A DNA stretch of 64,000 nucleotides from Protea cynaroides. Its lineage: Eukaryota; Streptophyta; Magnoliopsida; Proteales; Proteaceae. This document shows positions 41,618 through 52,841 of this stretch, one piece after another. Positions within the stretch are counted from its first letter, which is position 1, and every line of letters starts with the position of its first letter. The notes below the pieces were generated by a model. It was not told the origin of the DNA and did no database searches. It saw only the letters and a list, made by a program, of their open reading frames with translations. Where the stretch lies: the NCBI GenBank assembly GCA_028583415.1, contig CM053266.1, forward strand, positions 81,102,149-81,166,148. Reading direction: 5' to 3'. The position numbers were made by a program, and so were the translations under genes.

Positions 41618-42962
41618 TATGAGATGCTTGGAGAAAGGGGGAGTGGGTTATCTCGTATCTGTAGTCGATCTCACGGTAGAGTCACTCAAGATGGAAGATA
41701 TAGATGTGGTTTGGGAGTTTCCAGATGTATTTCCAGAAGATCTCCCAGGTTTACCACCAGATAGGGCTACAGAATTTGTGATAGACCTTATGCCAGGTTC
41801 GGCGCCGGTGTCCAAAGCACCATACAGGATGGCCCCGACCGAGTTAAAGGAGTTGAAGACCCAATTACAAGAATTACTAGATAAGGGCTTCATACGACCT
41901 AGTATATCGCCTTGGGGAGCACCTGTATTATTCGTCAAGAAGAAAGATAGAAGTGTATGACTATGTATTGACTACCGTGAGCTGAACAAGTTGACGATCA
42001 AGAATTGGTATCCTTTGCCTAAGATCGATGATCTGTTCGATCAGCTGCAGGGTGCAAAGGTTTTCTCGAAGATCGATCTCCGATCGGGGTATCACCAATT
42101 GAAGATCAAGGCCGGAGATATTCCGAAGACTGCTTTCAGGACGAGGTATGGGCATTATGAGTTTCTAGTTATGTCTTTCGGGTTGACCAATGCTCCAGCG
42201 TCGTTTATGGAACTGATGAACCGAGTGTTCCATGATATGTTGGACACTTCGGTCATCGTATTCATCGATGACATATTGATTTACTCTAAGGACATGGAGA
42301 CTCATACAGTGCACTTGAGGGCAGCCCTACAACGGCTGAGAGATGTGAGGCTTTATGCAAAATTCAAGAAGTGCGAGTTTTGGCTGAAGGAAGTGGCTTT
42401 CTTGGGCCATGTTGTATCTGAAGACGGTATCAAGGTTGATCCAAGCAAGATAGCTGCTATAGTAGGATGGGAAGCACCAAAATCTGTTGCGGAGATTCGT
42501 AGTTTCCTTGGGTTGGCTGGTTATTATAGAAGATTCGTAGAAGATTACTCCAGGATCGCTGTTCCACTCACCAGATTGACCAAGAAAGGAGAGAAATTCA
42601 GATGGACAGATGAGTGCGAGAAGTGTTTTCAGACCTTGAAGTCAAGACTTGTCTCTGCACCTATCTTGACCATCCCAGAACCAAGCGTACCGTTTACTTT
42701 ATATACGGATGCTTCGGGGTTGGGTATCGGGTGTGTATTGATGCAAGGAGAACAGGTGATTGCTTATGCATCAAGACAGTTAAAAGAGCATGAGAAGAAC
42801 TATCCTACGCGTGACTTGGAGCTAGCAGCGGTTATACACACAATCAAGACTTGGAGACACTACTTGTACGGTGAGAAGTTTCAGATCAAGTCAGATCACA
42901 AAAGCTTAACTTATCTCTTCACTCAGAAGGATCTGAATATGAGACGGGAGGAGATGGCTGGA
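41612..42962 (+). pseudogene. Reverse transcriptase and RNase H (Tekay #3)
   Basis: The frame opens with the protease-RT linker (CLEKGGVGYLVSVVDL), enters RT (MPGSAPVSKAPYRMAPTELK; GFIRPSISPWGAPVLFVKKK), hits a TGA at 41958-41960 in place of the Arg of LCIDYREL, and continues in frame. The catalytic FIDD is at 42261-42272. RNase H follows with TDASGLGIGCVL (42708-42743), an LELAAV Glu and SDHKSL Asp, so its catalytic residues survive. A one-base indel near 42940 shifts the frame in the NMRxRRWLE stretch before the spacer to integrase. In intact relatives this enzyme copies the genomic RNA in the particle. One stop and one shift make this copy non-functional. Confidence 0.93.
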
Positions 42963-43640
42963 ATTGTTAAAAGATTATGATTGCGACATCCAGTACCATC
43001 CGGGTAAAGCAAATGTGGTGGCTGATGCCTTAAGCAGAAAGTGGGCATCGAAACCTGAGGCAGGACCAAGTACAAATGCTGCATTGTGTGCTGCAGCCTC
43101 AAGTTCAATGGAAATTGATGAAGAACATATTATAGAGACTGCAGAAGATCCAGTTGAGCAAGGCTTGATTCATAAGTTCACTATGATGTTCGCCGCATTG
43201 AAGATCTCACCGAGTCTAATTGATGAAGTCAAGGTAGCAATCCTACAGGATCCATATCTCAAGACAGTGCAGGAAGACTTAGAGAAGGGTACGTGCAATC
43301 CTGACTTTACCTTGGAAACAGACAAAGTACTCAAGTATCGCGGACGGCTATGTATACCTGAGAGCGAAGACTGCGATATCAGAGGTCGAATTATGACCGA
43401 AGCTCATTACACTCCATATTCGGTACATCCGGGAAGTACCAAGATGTACCATGATCTAAGAAGACTATATTGGTGGGGGGGTATGAAAGCGGATATAGCT
43501 CGTTTCGTGTTCCAATGTCCGAATTGTCAACAAGTTAAAGCGGAAAGGCAAAGACCCGCGGGTTTACTACAGCCGTTACGGAACCTGCATGGAAGTGGGA
43601 TTGTATTACCATGGATTTCGTCATCGGCCTACCTTTGACA
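42961..43640 (+). pseudogene. RNase H end, tether and integrase zinc-binding domain (Tekay #3)
   Basis: The frame resumes at LLKDYDCDIQYHPGKANVVA and DALSRK, then a variable tether. The integrase HHCC domain follows (EAHYTPYSVHPG ... FVFQCPNCQQVKAERQRPAG). A frameshift near 43575 destroys the start of the catalytic core; the true core frame continues with a MDFVIGLPL stretch at about 43611. Confidence 0.88.
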
Positions 43641-43846
43641 CCAAGGTCGGTGGATGCAGTTTGGGTTATAGTGGATCGACTCACCAAGACAGCTCGATTT
43701 ATTGCGGTCAGACCTCAGTATACCATGGAGAAACTGGCCAAGTTATATGTTGATAATATAGTCGGACTTCATGGCGTTCCGAGAGTATAGTATCCGACGA
43801 GAGATCCCCGTTTTACCTCAAAGTTCGGGAAGGATTACAGAAAGCT
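43575..43846 (+). pseudogene. Broken integrase catalytic core (Tekay #3)
   Basis: In a separate frame one sees MDFVIGLPLTPRSVDAVWVI and VDRLTKTARFIAVRPQ, then LHGVPRV, a TAG at about 43788, and TRDPRFTSKFGKDY with another shift before 43847. The first Asp of the DDE triad is recognisable and the second (SDRD in relatives) lies in the damaged TRDPRF segment. No continuous core can be made. Confidence 0.82.
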
Positions 43847-44689
43847 ATGGGAACCAAGTTGAAGTTCAGTACAGCTTTTCACCCTCAGACGGACGGACAG
43901 TCAGAGCGAACTATTCAAATTTTGGAAGATATGCTCCGAGCTTGTGCATTAGATTTCAAAGGAGCTTGGGATGAGAAGCTATCACTTATCGAGTTTGCTT
44001 ACAACAACAGTTATCAGGCCACAATTCAGATGGCCCCGTATGAAGCACTCTATGGGAAGAAGTGTCGTACACCTCTGTTATGGAACGAGGTGGGGGAAAG
44101 AAGAATTGTAGGACCGGAGTTTGTTGAAGAAACTTGCCGAGTGATTGATCAGATCAAAGAGAGAGTAAAGACGGCTCAAGTTCGACAAAAGCACTATGCG
44201 GATAATCGACGTCGGGATCTGGAGTTTGCAGTGGGTGACAAAGTATTTTTGAAGGTGTCACCGGTGCGAGGTCTAAAACGGTTTGGTAAGAAGGGGAAGC
44301 TATGCCCCAGGTATGTGGGACCATATGAGATATTGAATCAACGTGGTAATGTAGCATATCAATTGGCTCTACCACCATCTTTGTCTAGCGTTCATAATGT
44401 GTTCCATGTATCATTACTGAAGAAGTATGTCAGAGATCCATCGCATATCTTGATCGCTGATCCTCCAGACTTGACTGAAGACTTAACTTTCAAAGTGGTG
44501 CCTGTAATGCTCTCAAGCCGAAAAGTTCAGCAACTTCGAACCAAGGATATCCACTATGTGAAGGTGCATTGGAGAAGCCAAAATGTGGAGGAAATTACTT
44601 GGGAAGAAGAGAGCGCGATGAGGAAGGAGTACCCTAACCTTTTTGACGATCAAGGTACGTTCAAATTTCGAGGCCGAAATTTCTTTTAA
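43847..44689 (+). pseudogene. Integrase C-terminal half with chromodomain (Tekay #3)
   Basis: A 280-codon open frame begins MGTKLKFSTAFHPQTDGQSE, which holds the catalytic Glu (SERT). It runs through ILEDMLRACALDFKGAWDEK, MAPYEALYGKKCRTPLLWNE, the GPYEI / YQLALP SH3-like part and the chromodomain (VVPVMLSSRKVQQL ... VKVHWRSQNVEEITWEEESA), ending in KFRGRNFF at 44689. The stop overlaps the first polypurine tract. The C-terminal 125 residues match the Tekay #1 fragment closely. Confidence 0.93.
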
Positions 44690-44755
44690 GGGTGGGGGAG
44701 TTGTAGTACCTACATGCAAATTTCGGGACGAAATTTCTTTTAAGGGTGGTGGAGT
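44688..44755 (+). promoter_or_regulatory. Duplicated polypurine tract (Tekay #3)
   Basis: aagggtgggggag at 44688-44700 and aagggtggtggag at 44742-44754, about 54 bp apart. The second directly precedes the LTR (44756) and has one purine-to-pyrimidine change. The repeat unit also carries caaatttcg and gacgaaattt. Confidence 0.8.
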
Positions 44756-47097
44756 TGTAAGACCCGCACTCTAAAAACCCAGTCTAACCTTGGTTTTGTG
44801 TCGTGACAGGTCTTCAGATCATCACCGAGCCAGACGAGGCAAGCGGATAACAAACAGGTACAAAATCGGACCAAAGTCGACCAATTATATCTGATTTTAG
44901 GTATACCGGTCGATGGTACCGGTCTTGGTACCGGTCGACCGGTATGGCCTGCACAGCTATGTGCGGGAATCTAGAAATTGGTCTCTGCGGGTCCCGCTTT
45001 CCTGATTTCGAATCCTAGAAGTTTCCTAATCCTAGTAGGGTTACTAAACCCTATTTCTAGCCTATAAATACACCCTTAAGCCTCCTCAAATCCTTTCCAT
45101 TGTCTCTCACAAACCCTAGAGAAGAGAAAGAGCTTGGAAAGGAGAAGGAGCTAGGAAGAAGAAGGAGGTGCCGCCATTACCGTTTGACGAAGCTCACGCT
45201 ATGCCTGTCAACGGTAAGTGCTTGAATCCATCTTCTTATTCTGTGTTAGTTGTGTGGGTGGATCAATACCATGCAAAGTAGGTATTGATCTAAAACCCTA
45301 AATTGGCCAATAAACCCTAAGTTGCCGTCAATCCCTAGATTCGAGTTTCGAGATGATATTCATCGAAACGAGACTTGAATGAGTTGGGGATAACTCTAAC
45401 TCAAAGCCTAGACTTAGAATGGATAGGAGAAACCCTGAAAATCCATGGAGGATGATCGACGGCAGTCGAAGAACCCATGTATGGTCTTCCGGAGACATAC
45501 CGGTCGACTATACCGGTTGCACATAGTGCGACCGGTATGTTGCGACCGCTACCTCTCGGGAGGTTATCTGTGGGGACCGGCTGACCATACCGGTCGCCAG
45601 TCTTTCCCACAGAGCTGCGACCGGTACATGCCACCGGTCAGCTCTGTGAGGGTATTTGTAACCCTGTTGGTTTCCGACCAACATGAAACCCTAAACAATA
45701 TGTTCTAATGAAACCCAAATAATATTGTAGGACTTTGTGACATATCGTTTGGATCTTGCGACGTGAAGCAAGTTATTGAACGAGCGTCAAGTAAGGGAAT
45801 CTGACCAAAACCTAATAATTAATGACAGTAAATCGTTGTTAATCATTGAATATCTATGATGTGATGTTTGTGTATATTCACATGCCATCCTTTATTTTCA
45901 GCTATTATTACTGTTCATGCATTGATAGGATGTGATTGTTAGGCATGTGATTGTTTTCGTTGGTGTGTGGAGTGGGGCATGGGCCTGGGATCGCTCTTCA
46001 CACTGGCACCTTTTGTAGTATTCTGTCTTAACATGCTTGATACGGGTGGGGTATCAGGGGAAGGTCGTGGTATGGTGGTCTCCGATATTGATGTTGTCCC
46101 GCCCATTGTTATGTGGTACTGAGGATTCTGAGTCGACGCTGGCTTGTCCACGATGCTTTAGCTCTATCTCTATGTCGTAGGGAGTTATGTTGGGATAGGG
46201 TCTACCTGCGTATTGTTTCTATCCTAGTGGGTTAGTTGCGGATAAGGTATCAGGGGGAGGTGAGGTATTGTGGTCTCCGGCCCGGCCTGCACGCTCTAGC
46301 TCTATCTCTATGCCATAGACGGCTGTGCTGGGATAGAGCATACATTGTTGACATATAGGATTGGTTAGTTGCGAGCCCAGTTTGCGAGCCCCGGCGCAGG
46401 GGCTTAGGTACTGGTATGGGTAGAGTATCAGGGGAGGTGCGGGTATACCTTAGCTCTATCTCTATTCCATGATGGGTGCATGTGGGTTGGTGGTAGTGTG
46501 ATCTACTGTGCGATGCCACACACTCGTGTATAGAGGTGCGGGGGCCACCAAACCTTTCTATAGCATATTGCAAACTTAAAACCAGACCACAGCATAAAAT
46601 GATTGTTACTTATGCATAATATTATGAAACCGTCTGATTGTCTTACTGAGCTGTGTTGTGAGCTCACCCTTTGTGCACATCTTGTTTTAGATATGGATGC
46701 AGGTTATACTGTGGACGATTATGTGAACGCTCCGGCATACGGTGGTGTAGCTGCTTTGGATGTACAAGCAGGGGAGGACGAGCATGATGCTTCATGCGAG
46801 TGCCCTTTCTGCGTGTACCTGTGATGGATTTTTATTTATTTTTTGTTGGATTAAAGTGATGTAAGAGATATTATATTTTATGTTTGAATTTGGATAATTG
46901 GATATTTATTTAAATTATCAATAGATACTCGGTTCATTCTATTTAAAGTCTTCCGCTGTATATTTATATTCTGATTGTGGTTATGTATAATTGGTTTGTA
47001 TGGGTGGACACGGCCTATTCGAGATCCTAGTGTAAACCGTTGGTTCGATGACGGTTCACTCACACCATTCTGGTTGGATCAGATTTGGGGTGTGACA
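44756..47097 (+). repeat. 3' LTR of Tekay #3 (2342 bp, complete)
   Basis: TGTAAGACCC to GGGTGTGACA. TATA box 45063-45070, ATG-bearing leader exon to 45213, palindromes 44905-44945 and 45492-45640, middle exon about 45730-45789, three agctctatctctat units (about 46157, 46298 and 46450) and a last exon 46691-46824. Confidence 0.95.
45201..46824 (+). CDS. Predicted three-exon LTR mini-gene (3' LTR of Tekay #3)
   Basis: Second copy of the prediction at 39713-41339: ATG exon 45201-45213, middle exon about 45730-45789 and last exon 46691-46824 (stop 46822-46824). The last exon is identical in protein to the 5' LTR copy over its length. The middle exon differs by a few bases (for example gtgaagc for gtggagc), changing one residue. 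Being in the same element it is not independent evidence of selection, but it shows the splice sites and frame are intact in both. Confidence 0.42.
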
Positions 47098-47102
47098 ACC
47101 TA

Positions 47103-50100
47103 CCCCTGTAGTTTACCTCAATTCCAGATACTTTAATAAGTTGTTGAACCGGACTCATACTACCCTTTCACTTACACCACAATGATAACCATTTCAGCCA
47201 TATGGTTTTACCTATTTATTCTTTGGAATATAGCCAAAATACCCTTTAGTGTTAACTGAGACAAGGACTATCTTCCCTACTTCTGGCAAGACAATAGTTC
47301 CCTTCGTGAAGCAACGCAATGTTTGTGGAAGAATCCAAAATCCAAAATTGTAGAAACAATTTTGAGATTAATCGAATACAAAAGATTCTGCAAGTTAGGT
47401 GAGTTTTTTCCTTTGTTTAGTTTCCCTGTGTAAAATTGAAAATACTAAAATTCAGGAAAACAGAGGAATCGATTGACAAGGTTATTGAACCGATTCAAGA
47501 AAACAAAAAGCGCCATTAGCTTCAAATGTTTTAGTTCTGATTTAGATTCAGGTTATAGGAAATAATTGCATCACAAGGAAAAATATATTGTTTAAGACTA
47601 TCTAATAAGAATATGATATTAAAGATAATATCAACAATCAAACCATATGATTAAGAATCTGAACCAATATAATGTAATATAATAAAATCTAAACACATAC
47701 CTTATATGGTGTTAGTTAAGGAATCGATTAGGGCTGAGTTGTGTTGGTACACTCTCCTTAATATTGTGTGTGCTCCCTATATGGTGCAACGAGTCACCGC
47801 AAACCAACCTCCAAGATAAAACAGCCTTCAGTAGGACACCCACCTAATGTGCACTCATTGTTAGATGTATGCAAACCTGACGACTAAGGTTAACAATCTT
47901 TTAAAACAAGGATGGAATAGACGCTATCGATAAATCAGAGTAAAGAGAGAGAGTCGGAGAGAGAAGGAGGAGAGACATGAATTTTGTATTCAAATCCTGA
48001 GTGAATTGGAATGAGGCAACATTCTCTATTTATAGAAGACAAGTGCACTCTCCAAGGGTCACTACCAAAGGGTATGGGTGTACTTCTTCATATTAAAAGG
48101 TATAAGTTACCACCCTTCCAAAAGGATACACCTGAATATGTATGTATCACATCCATATCCATATCCATTTCACTATCCATTTCCATATCCAACTCAAAAC
48201 AAAATTCAAAATAAATTTTCCTCAAAATTAAAAACAAAACTTTGAATTTAATTTTAAATTTTTTGAAACTTTATTTGTTTTTTTTTTATATTAAAAACAA
48301 CAATCCTCCACAAGTTTTAAAAAGATTGATAAAATCAGAATCAAACTGTTAACCTCATGAGAACTGTAACCGATGTTGTTGTAGATGTCTGTCAACTTGA
48401 ATCTACACTAGGTTTGATAGGCCACGCTACAGAGTACGGGTGAAGCTTGCTCCTTGAACATTTCCTCATTGGTGTAGTCGACTGACCTACTAGCACCTCT
48501 TACAATTCGACCCTCAAAAATCTCTCTATGGTGGACTTATTTTTAAACCGGCCTTGTCCCTATCCTGATTCATGAATGTTTATGAGAGTTCGCCATTAAA
48601 ATTCTCATTGGAAGCAGCCCCACTTCCTACATTATAAGGTCAACCCATAATGTACACCATAATTAACACACCTTCACATTTCTTTGGGATAATTTTGGCT
48701 TGATTAATAATCCTTGAGATTCTTTCTTTGTTCATTGTGGTAAGTACTACTTTACCATCTAACCAGAATAAGCAAAAATATGATAGTACTAAATAAGTCA
48801 TCTACGTGACTTCGTTTTTACCCATTAAACCTAATCTCAGGGATCTCCTATCACATAGGTTGGGTTTCCATCACATGACTTATGACACGGACTTTAAGCT
48901 CATTCCTTTATATGAATACCACCTTAGTAGTCAGAAGCTAAATATACCAGTTCAGACTATGTACTGTTAAAAGCGCGCTATTCCATTAGCTTCTCCAAAT
49001 ATATTGTATAACTGCCTAAGATCTACATATCTTAGATGTCCTTAGACATTTTATAAAGCCAATAAAGTCATATTTATCTTACTTGTAACCTTTTGCCGTT
49101 AAATCTATTTCTTGAAGTAGCATAATTAACTTTGATTTTCATCATATATCTGTTTTTGAGATTTTAGTCATTGACCCTAATCCTGACTTAACTTTGTAGT
49201 CATACTTGACTATCCATGGTGGAATCTTACTATCATGGTCATCTCCTTTTGAATCAAAGTGATCTTTTCGAATCTAGGCTTGCCTTCTAGATTCTATGTC
49301 TAAATAGATATTTAATGACTCTATGTTGACATCATTCTTCTTTCTTAAAAGAGTTTGACTAGCAAATATGTATTCTTACGAAACCCTCACAGTTCTGAAT
49401 TTTTCATATTCAACCTTATAAGAACTCTGAGTATGCATAAGGTATATTATCATTTCATTTATCCATGTAAAATTCTTAGCATCTCATGTCTCCATGTTAA
49501 CCATATTCAACATGTTTCTTGATCTACCATGTCAATGGTTAATAAACAACATCCATGCATTTTGGACTTTAATGGTCTCTTAAAATGATTATTATACTAA
49601 GAGTTTCATACTCAAATCTGATTGGCCAACTATTTTGGTCCTACAACTTTTAAATGTCTTTCACTTAGACTGATTAAAATCTAGTCAATCATGAGTCTCA
49701 ATCATATGATCACACCAACTATTTAACTAACAATTAACTTATTTTCTAAGTACATGAAGCAATATTCTTTACATGATAATTAAATTGTCTATATAATTAG
49801 TGCACCTCATAATCATGTGACAGTTAATAAATCAAGATCCAAACAAACCATTAACCATGTAAAAAAAATAAAATCAATAATGATAATATAAAATTAAAAT
49901 TCACTACCGAATTTCGTGGTTTGTCAAACAGAATCATGTTAAATATTCTCAAATACACATTAACCTATTTCCAAGTCCAATTCTATTTTCGGGCTATGAT
50001 TCTTATTTTCTAGATAGTCCAATACATGGGTTAGGATTGAGCACCATATCCTAACAATATGATTGTCCAAATAAAAGCACCACCAAGGGTTCAACTGTAG

Positions 50101-51900
50101 ACACTCAATAGAAAATTTTGTGCCTCTTCAAAGAAAGACAGCAACAGCCGCACAAGAAGGCTTATGTGTCTTATTTCACAAATGTACCCAAATGGATCTT
50201 ACGCCTTTTATGAGTTATGTCACAAACTTGTCATTTTGTAAAACTAAAACAAGACATGTCTAGACCTTAAAGTGTCCCACAGGCCACATGCATTTTCTTA
50301 TTTCAAAGTAAAACATGGCATCAGATCATTATAAATTCAATAATATTCAACTATCTATCCAACTAATACGGATTATATAGCATTCGTGTAAAATAGACAA
50401 TTAATTAGGCATAAATTAGGCCATAACACTTTATAATACCAATATCTTGGACCTTACTGTCCTAATAAAATACAAGCATGACCAATGCATCATTCAAGCC
50501 GTTATCAATATACTCATTAATAACCCATAGTCATGGGGTACTGATCTTCTTACAATAATGAACCAAACCATTATAATATTACCTTGGCTGCAAATAGCCA
50601 AAAACTTAAAGACTAATTAAGGTCTAGCTAAGCCTTCAGATCTAATCATGTACAATATAACCACTATATATTTAGGATGCAATTAATAGACTTTACATGT
50701 TGTTGTCGATGGAATCCGTTAGACTAGATTTCTCAAGACATACAATATGGAATTCTTAGTGAGATATTGGAGTTCCTTCAGAAACAAGGGTTCCTTGAGA
50801 TACTGCCCACTATAACAATCTTCCCTTCCACTGGGATAGGAATCAAAAGAAAAGGATAGAAGATAATAATTGTGTTAAACTCAAAGATGAGAAGTTTTCT
50901 TAGTGATTAGAGAAAATTTAGGTCCTCTTCATTCATGTCCTCTTGTTACATATATAGATTCAATAGGAGACTTCCTCCGCAAGTTCTTCCACACCTATCA
51001 CTATTTCAATCATCAACTACCTAGAGAATAGTAGGTTCATGCGGCTACGTCCCCTCTGGACAGTGCTAGGACGTCCTGTCAGCTGCTCACGACCCCCCTT
51101 AATACTCTTCGACCCCTTTTTGAATTATATCTCCCATTCCTCATCATATTTGTTTCTGTCTTGGCACTTTCATCAACTATGGGTCTGGCTTTCATGCTGA
51201 TTCGGTCTATGTTATGCTGACTTGGCTGGTCAAGTTAGCATGCCTTGCATTTATTGTTGTTGTCAGCATTTATGAGCACTAATGACAAATCATAAATGGC
51301 CCAACTACCCACATCTATCTGTCAAATCTTATCTGAGTCAGCATAGAGGGTCAAACATGAGTTCCTTTTGATATTTTCTATCATTTCTTTCTTCTCATAC
51401 CTAATCCCTTGGATGCATGCCACGTGTTCTTTTCTCGAGGATCATCCAAAGTTCTCTTCCAAAGGCCAGATTTGGTATCAACTATTATTTTCCCCTAACA
51501 AAACCCCTTTGTCTCCTCCGCGTTGTTTTGACTGAAAGAGACACAATTTATGGGAAAATAATCCCTTCAGAACACGTGTATGTGTTTCCACCGATTTCTT
51601 ACCGTTATGATAATCACTACTCACCTTCTCTCTCTTCTTTTCGAAACTTGAACGCCCACATCCCTGACATAATGTCTGTAATGTTTCGCTGTAATTGGAG
51701 TCGGCCATACTTGAATACACCTGGTGCCGTTTTCGCTTCCATCGAGCCGTTGCTTTTGAACAGTCTGTATGTATCCCACCATTTTGCAATCATCGCGACC
51801 GTCCACATGTCGCTTCCCTATCAAAATGTCACATCTGCACCCTGACTGACAGACACAACGCTAGAAAACCATAATGACTGCTAAATGGGACCCACTTGCC
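47103..51900. other. Gene-free AT-rich region with a copia-like LTR boundary
   Basis: No ORF of note on either strand. On the minus strand cttgtggaggat (48303-48314) followed by tgttg at 48302 resembles a copia polypurine tract and LTR start. The AT-rich stretch leftwards of 48302, with a TATA-like ctatttata at about 48026, could therefore be a minus-strand copia 3' LTR. Stretch 48315-51400 may be its decayed interior; I saw no pol motif. Short (atatcc) words recur at 48150-48190. Confidence 0.4.
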
Positions 51901-51907
51901 AGCAAAC

Positions 51908-51915
51908 CTATAAAA
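51908..51915 (+). promoter_or_regulatory. Possible TATA box of PF04195-like gene
   Basis: ctataaaa followed by a C/T-rich leader (ctctcgtcttcttcttcaca), roughly 100 bp before the first open frame at 52019. Position and leader composition are typical; no other promoter evidence. Confidence 0.4.
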
Positions 51916-52018
51916 TCTCACCATTTTCTCTCGTCTTCTTCTTCACACACCTTCCATTCCTAGTGCTTTCTCATCCTTAAAAGAGTATTCTCTTCCAAAG
52001 TTCTCTGGTTCAGCCTAC

Positions 52019-52836
52019 TTGATCTTTTCGTCAACATCTTCTCTCCGTAGATCACACCTCTTGCGATCTACTCAGGGTGGGGAGGGTTCAAGCGGTAACC
52101 CAGAGAGTTCTTCCCTCGATACCTCCAATGAGACTGGTCCTCACTGTGTGGCCTCCTCTATGAAGTCCATAATGACTGTGTCCAAACTTCAGGATCATAG
52201 GGATTCATTTTCGGTTCCTGATTATATCAACTAGATAGCTCCGGTCCTAGAAGATCGAGCCTGTCATCCATACTCCCATAGGATGGGAGTAAATTTTAAC
52301 ATGTTTTTATCTGATTTTCATTTCCCATGCCACCCCCTATTATTCGAGATTTTGGGCTATTATGGCCTGGCCCCTACCCAGCTTCTGCCCAACTCCTAGG
52401 CCCACATTCATTCCTTTATTGTCTTCTTTCTTCACTGCCGGGAGCCCCCCACCTTGAGATTCTTTTAATTTTTGTTCGATATTAGAGTTTTAACCTGGCG
52501 TGACTCTACGACCCATAAAACCAAACTGAATGACATCTACTATTTCGTCCATAGAAATTTAGAAATGGTTTCCCCCATGGTCGAAACCACCCCCTCCTCA
52601 GTGCCCCACTGGAAGGATAAATTCTTCAGGGCTATAATAAAATGGGGCCATAGTGTAATGGGTATGCGCTCCTTCCCATTGGCAATCGATAGCAGTTCAT
52701 CGACCCCTCAATAGTAGGGTTGCCCCACTCTTGACACCGCTTGAGATGGAAAGCCTCCAAAGGGTATAAGAAAGAGGGAGGGGAGTCCAATACAAGGATC
52801 TGGGCAACAACAAGTTCTTGTTCTTGTACAGGCTGA
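52019..52836 (+). pseudogene. PF04195-like (Transposase_28) plant transposon protein, first exon
   Basis: Frames across this segment give MGVNFNMFLSDFHFPCHPLL and EILGYYGLAPTQLLPN, then NDIYYFVHRNLEMVSPMVET and HWKDKFFRAIIKWG. These match the family known as putative gypsy-type transposon protein (order: LHFP-like core, GxAPxQLxPN, then WKxxFF). Several stops (for example after LLPNS and before FLFDIRVL) interrupt it. The exon ends at ctga|gtaag, the donor now duplicated as a target site by the solo LTR. Such proteins are encoded by extra ORFs of large Ty3/gypsy elements; role unknown. Confidence 0.72.
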
Positions 52837-52841
52837 GTAAG

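Larger units (their letters stand above)
39268..47097 (+). mobile_element. Tekay element #3, internally deleted, TSD ACCTA
   Basis: Bounded by accta on both sides (39263-39267 and 47098-47102). It carries a 5' LTR (39268-~41594), a decayed pol (about 41612-44689), duplicated polypurine tracts and a 3' LTR (44756-47097). Primer site, leader, gag and most of the protease are missing. The two LTRs look very similar by eye, so this is among the younger insertions of the window. It cannot be autonomous. Confidence 0.95.

Noticed and set aside
48011..48214. Possible small gene at 48011-48214
   Set aside because: The frame ends in an atatcc simple repeat and has no recognisable motif; treated as chance within gene-free DNA.
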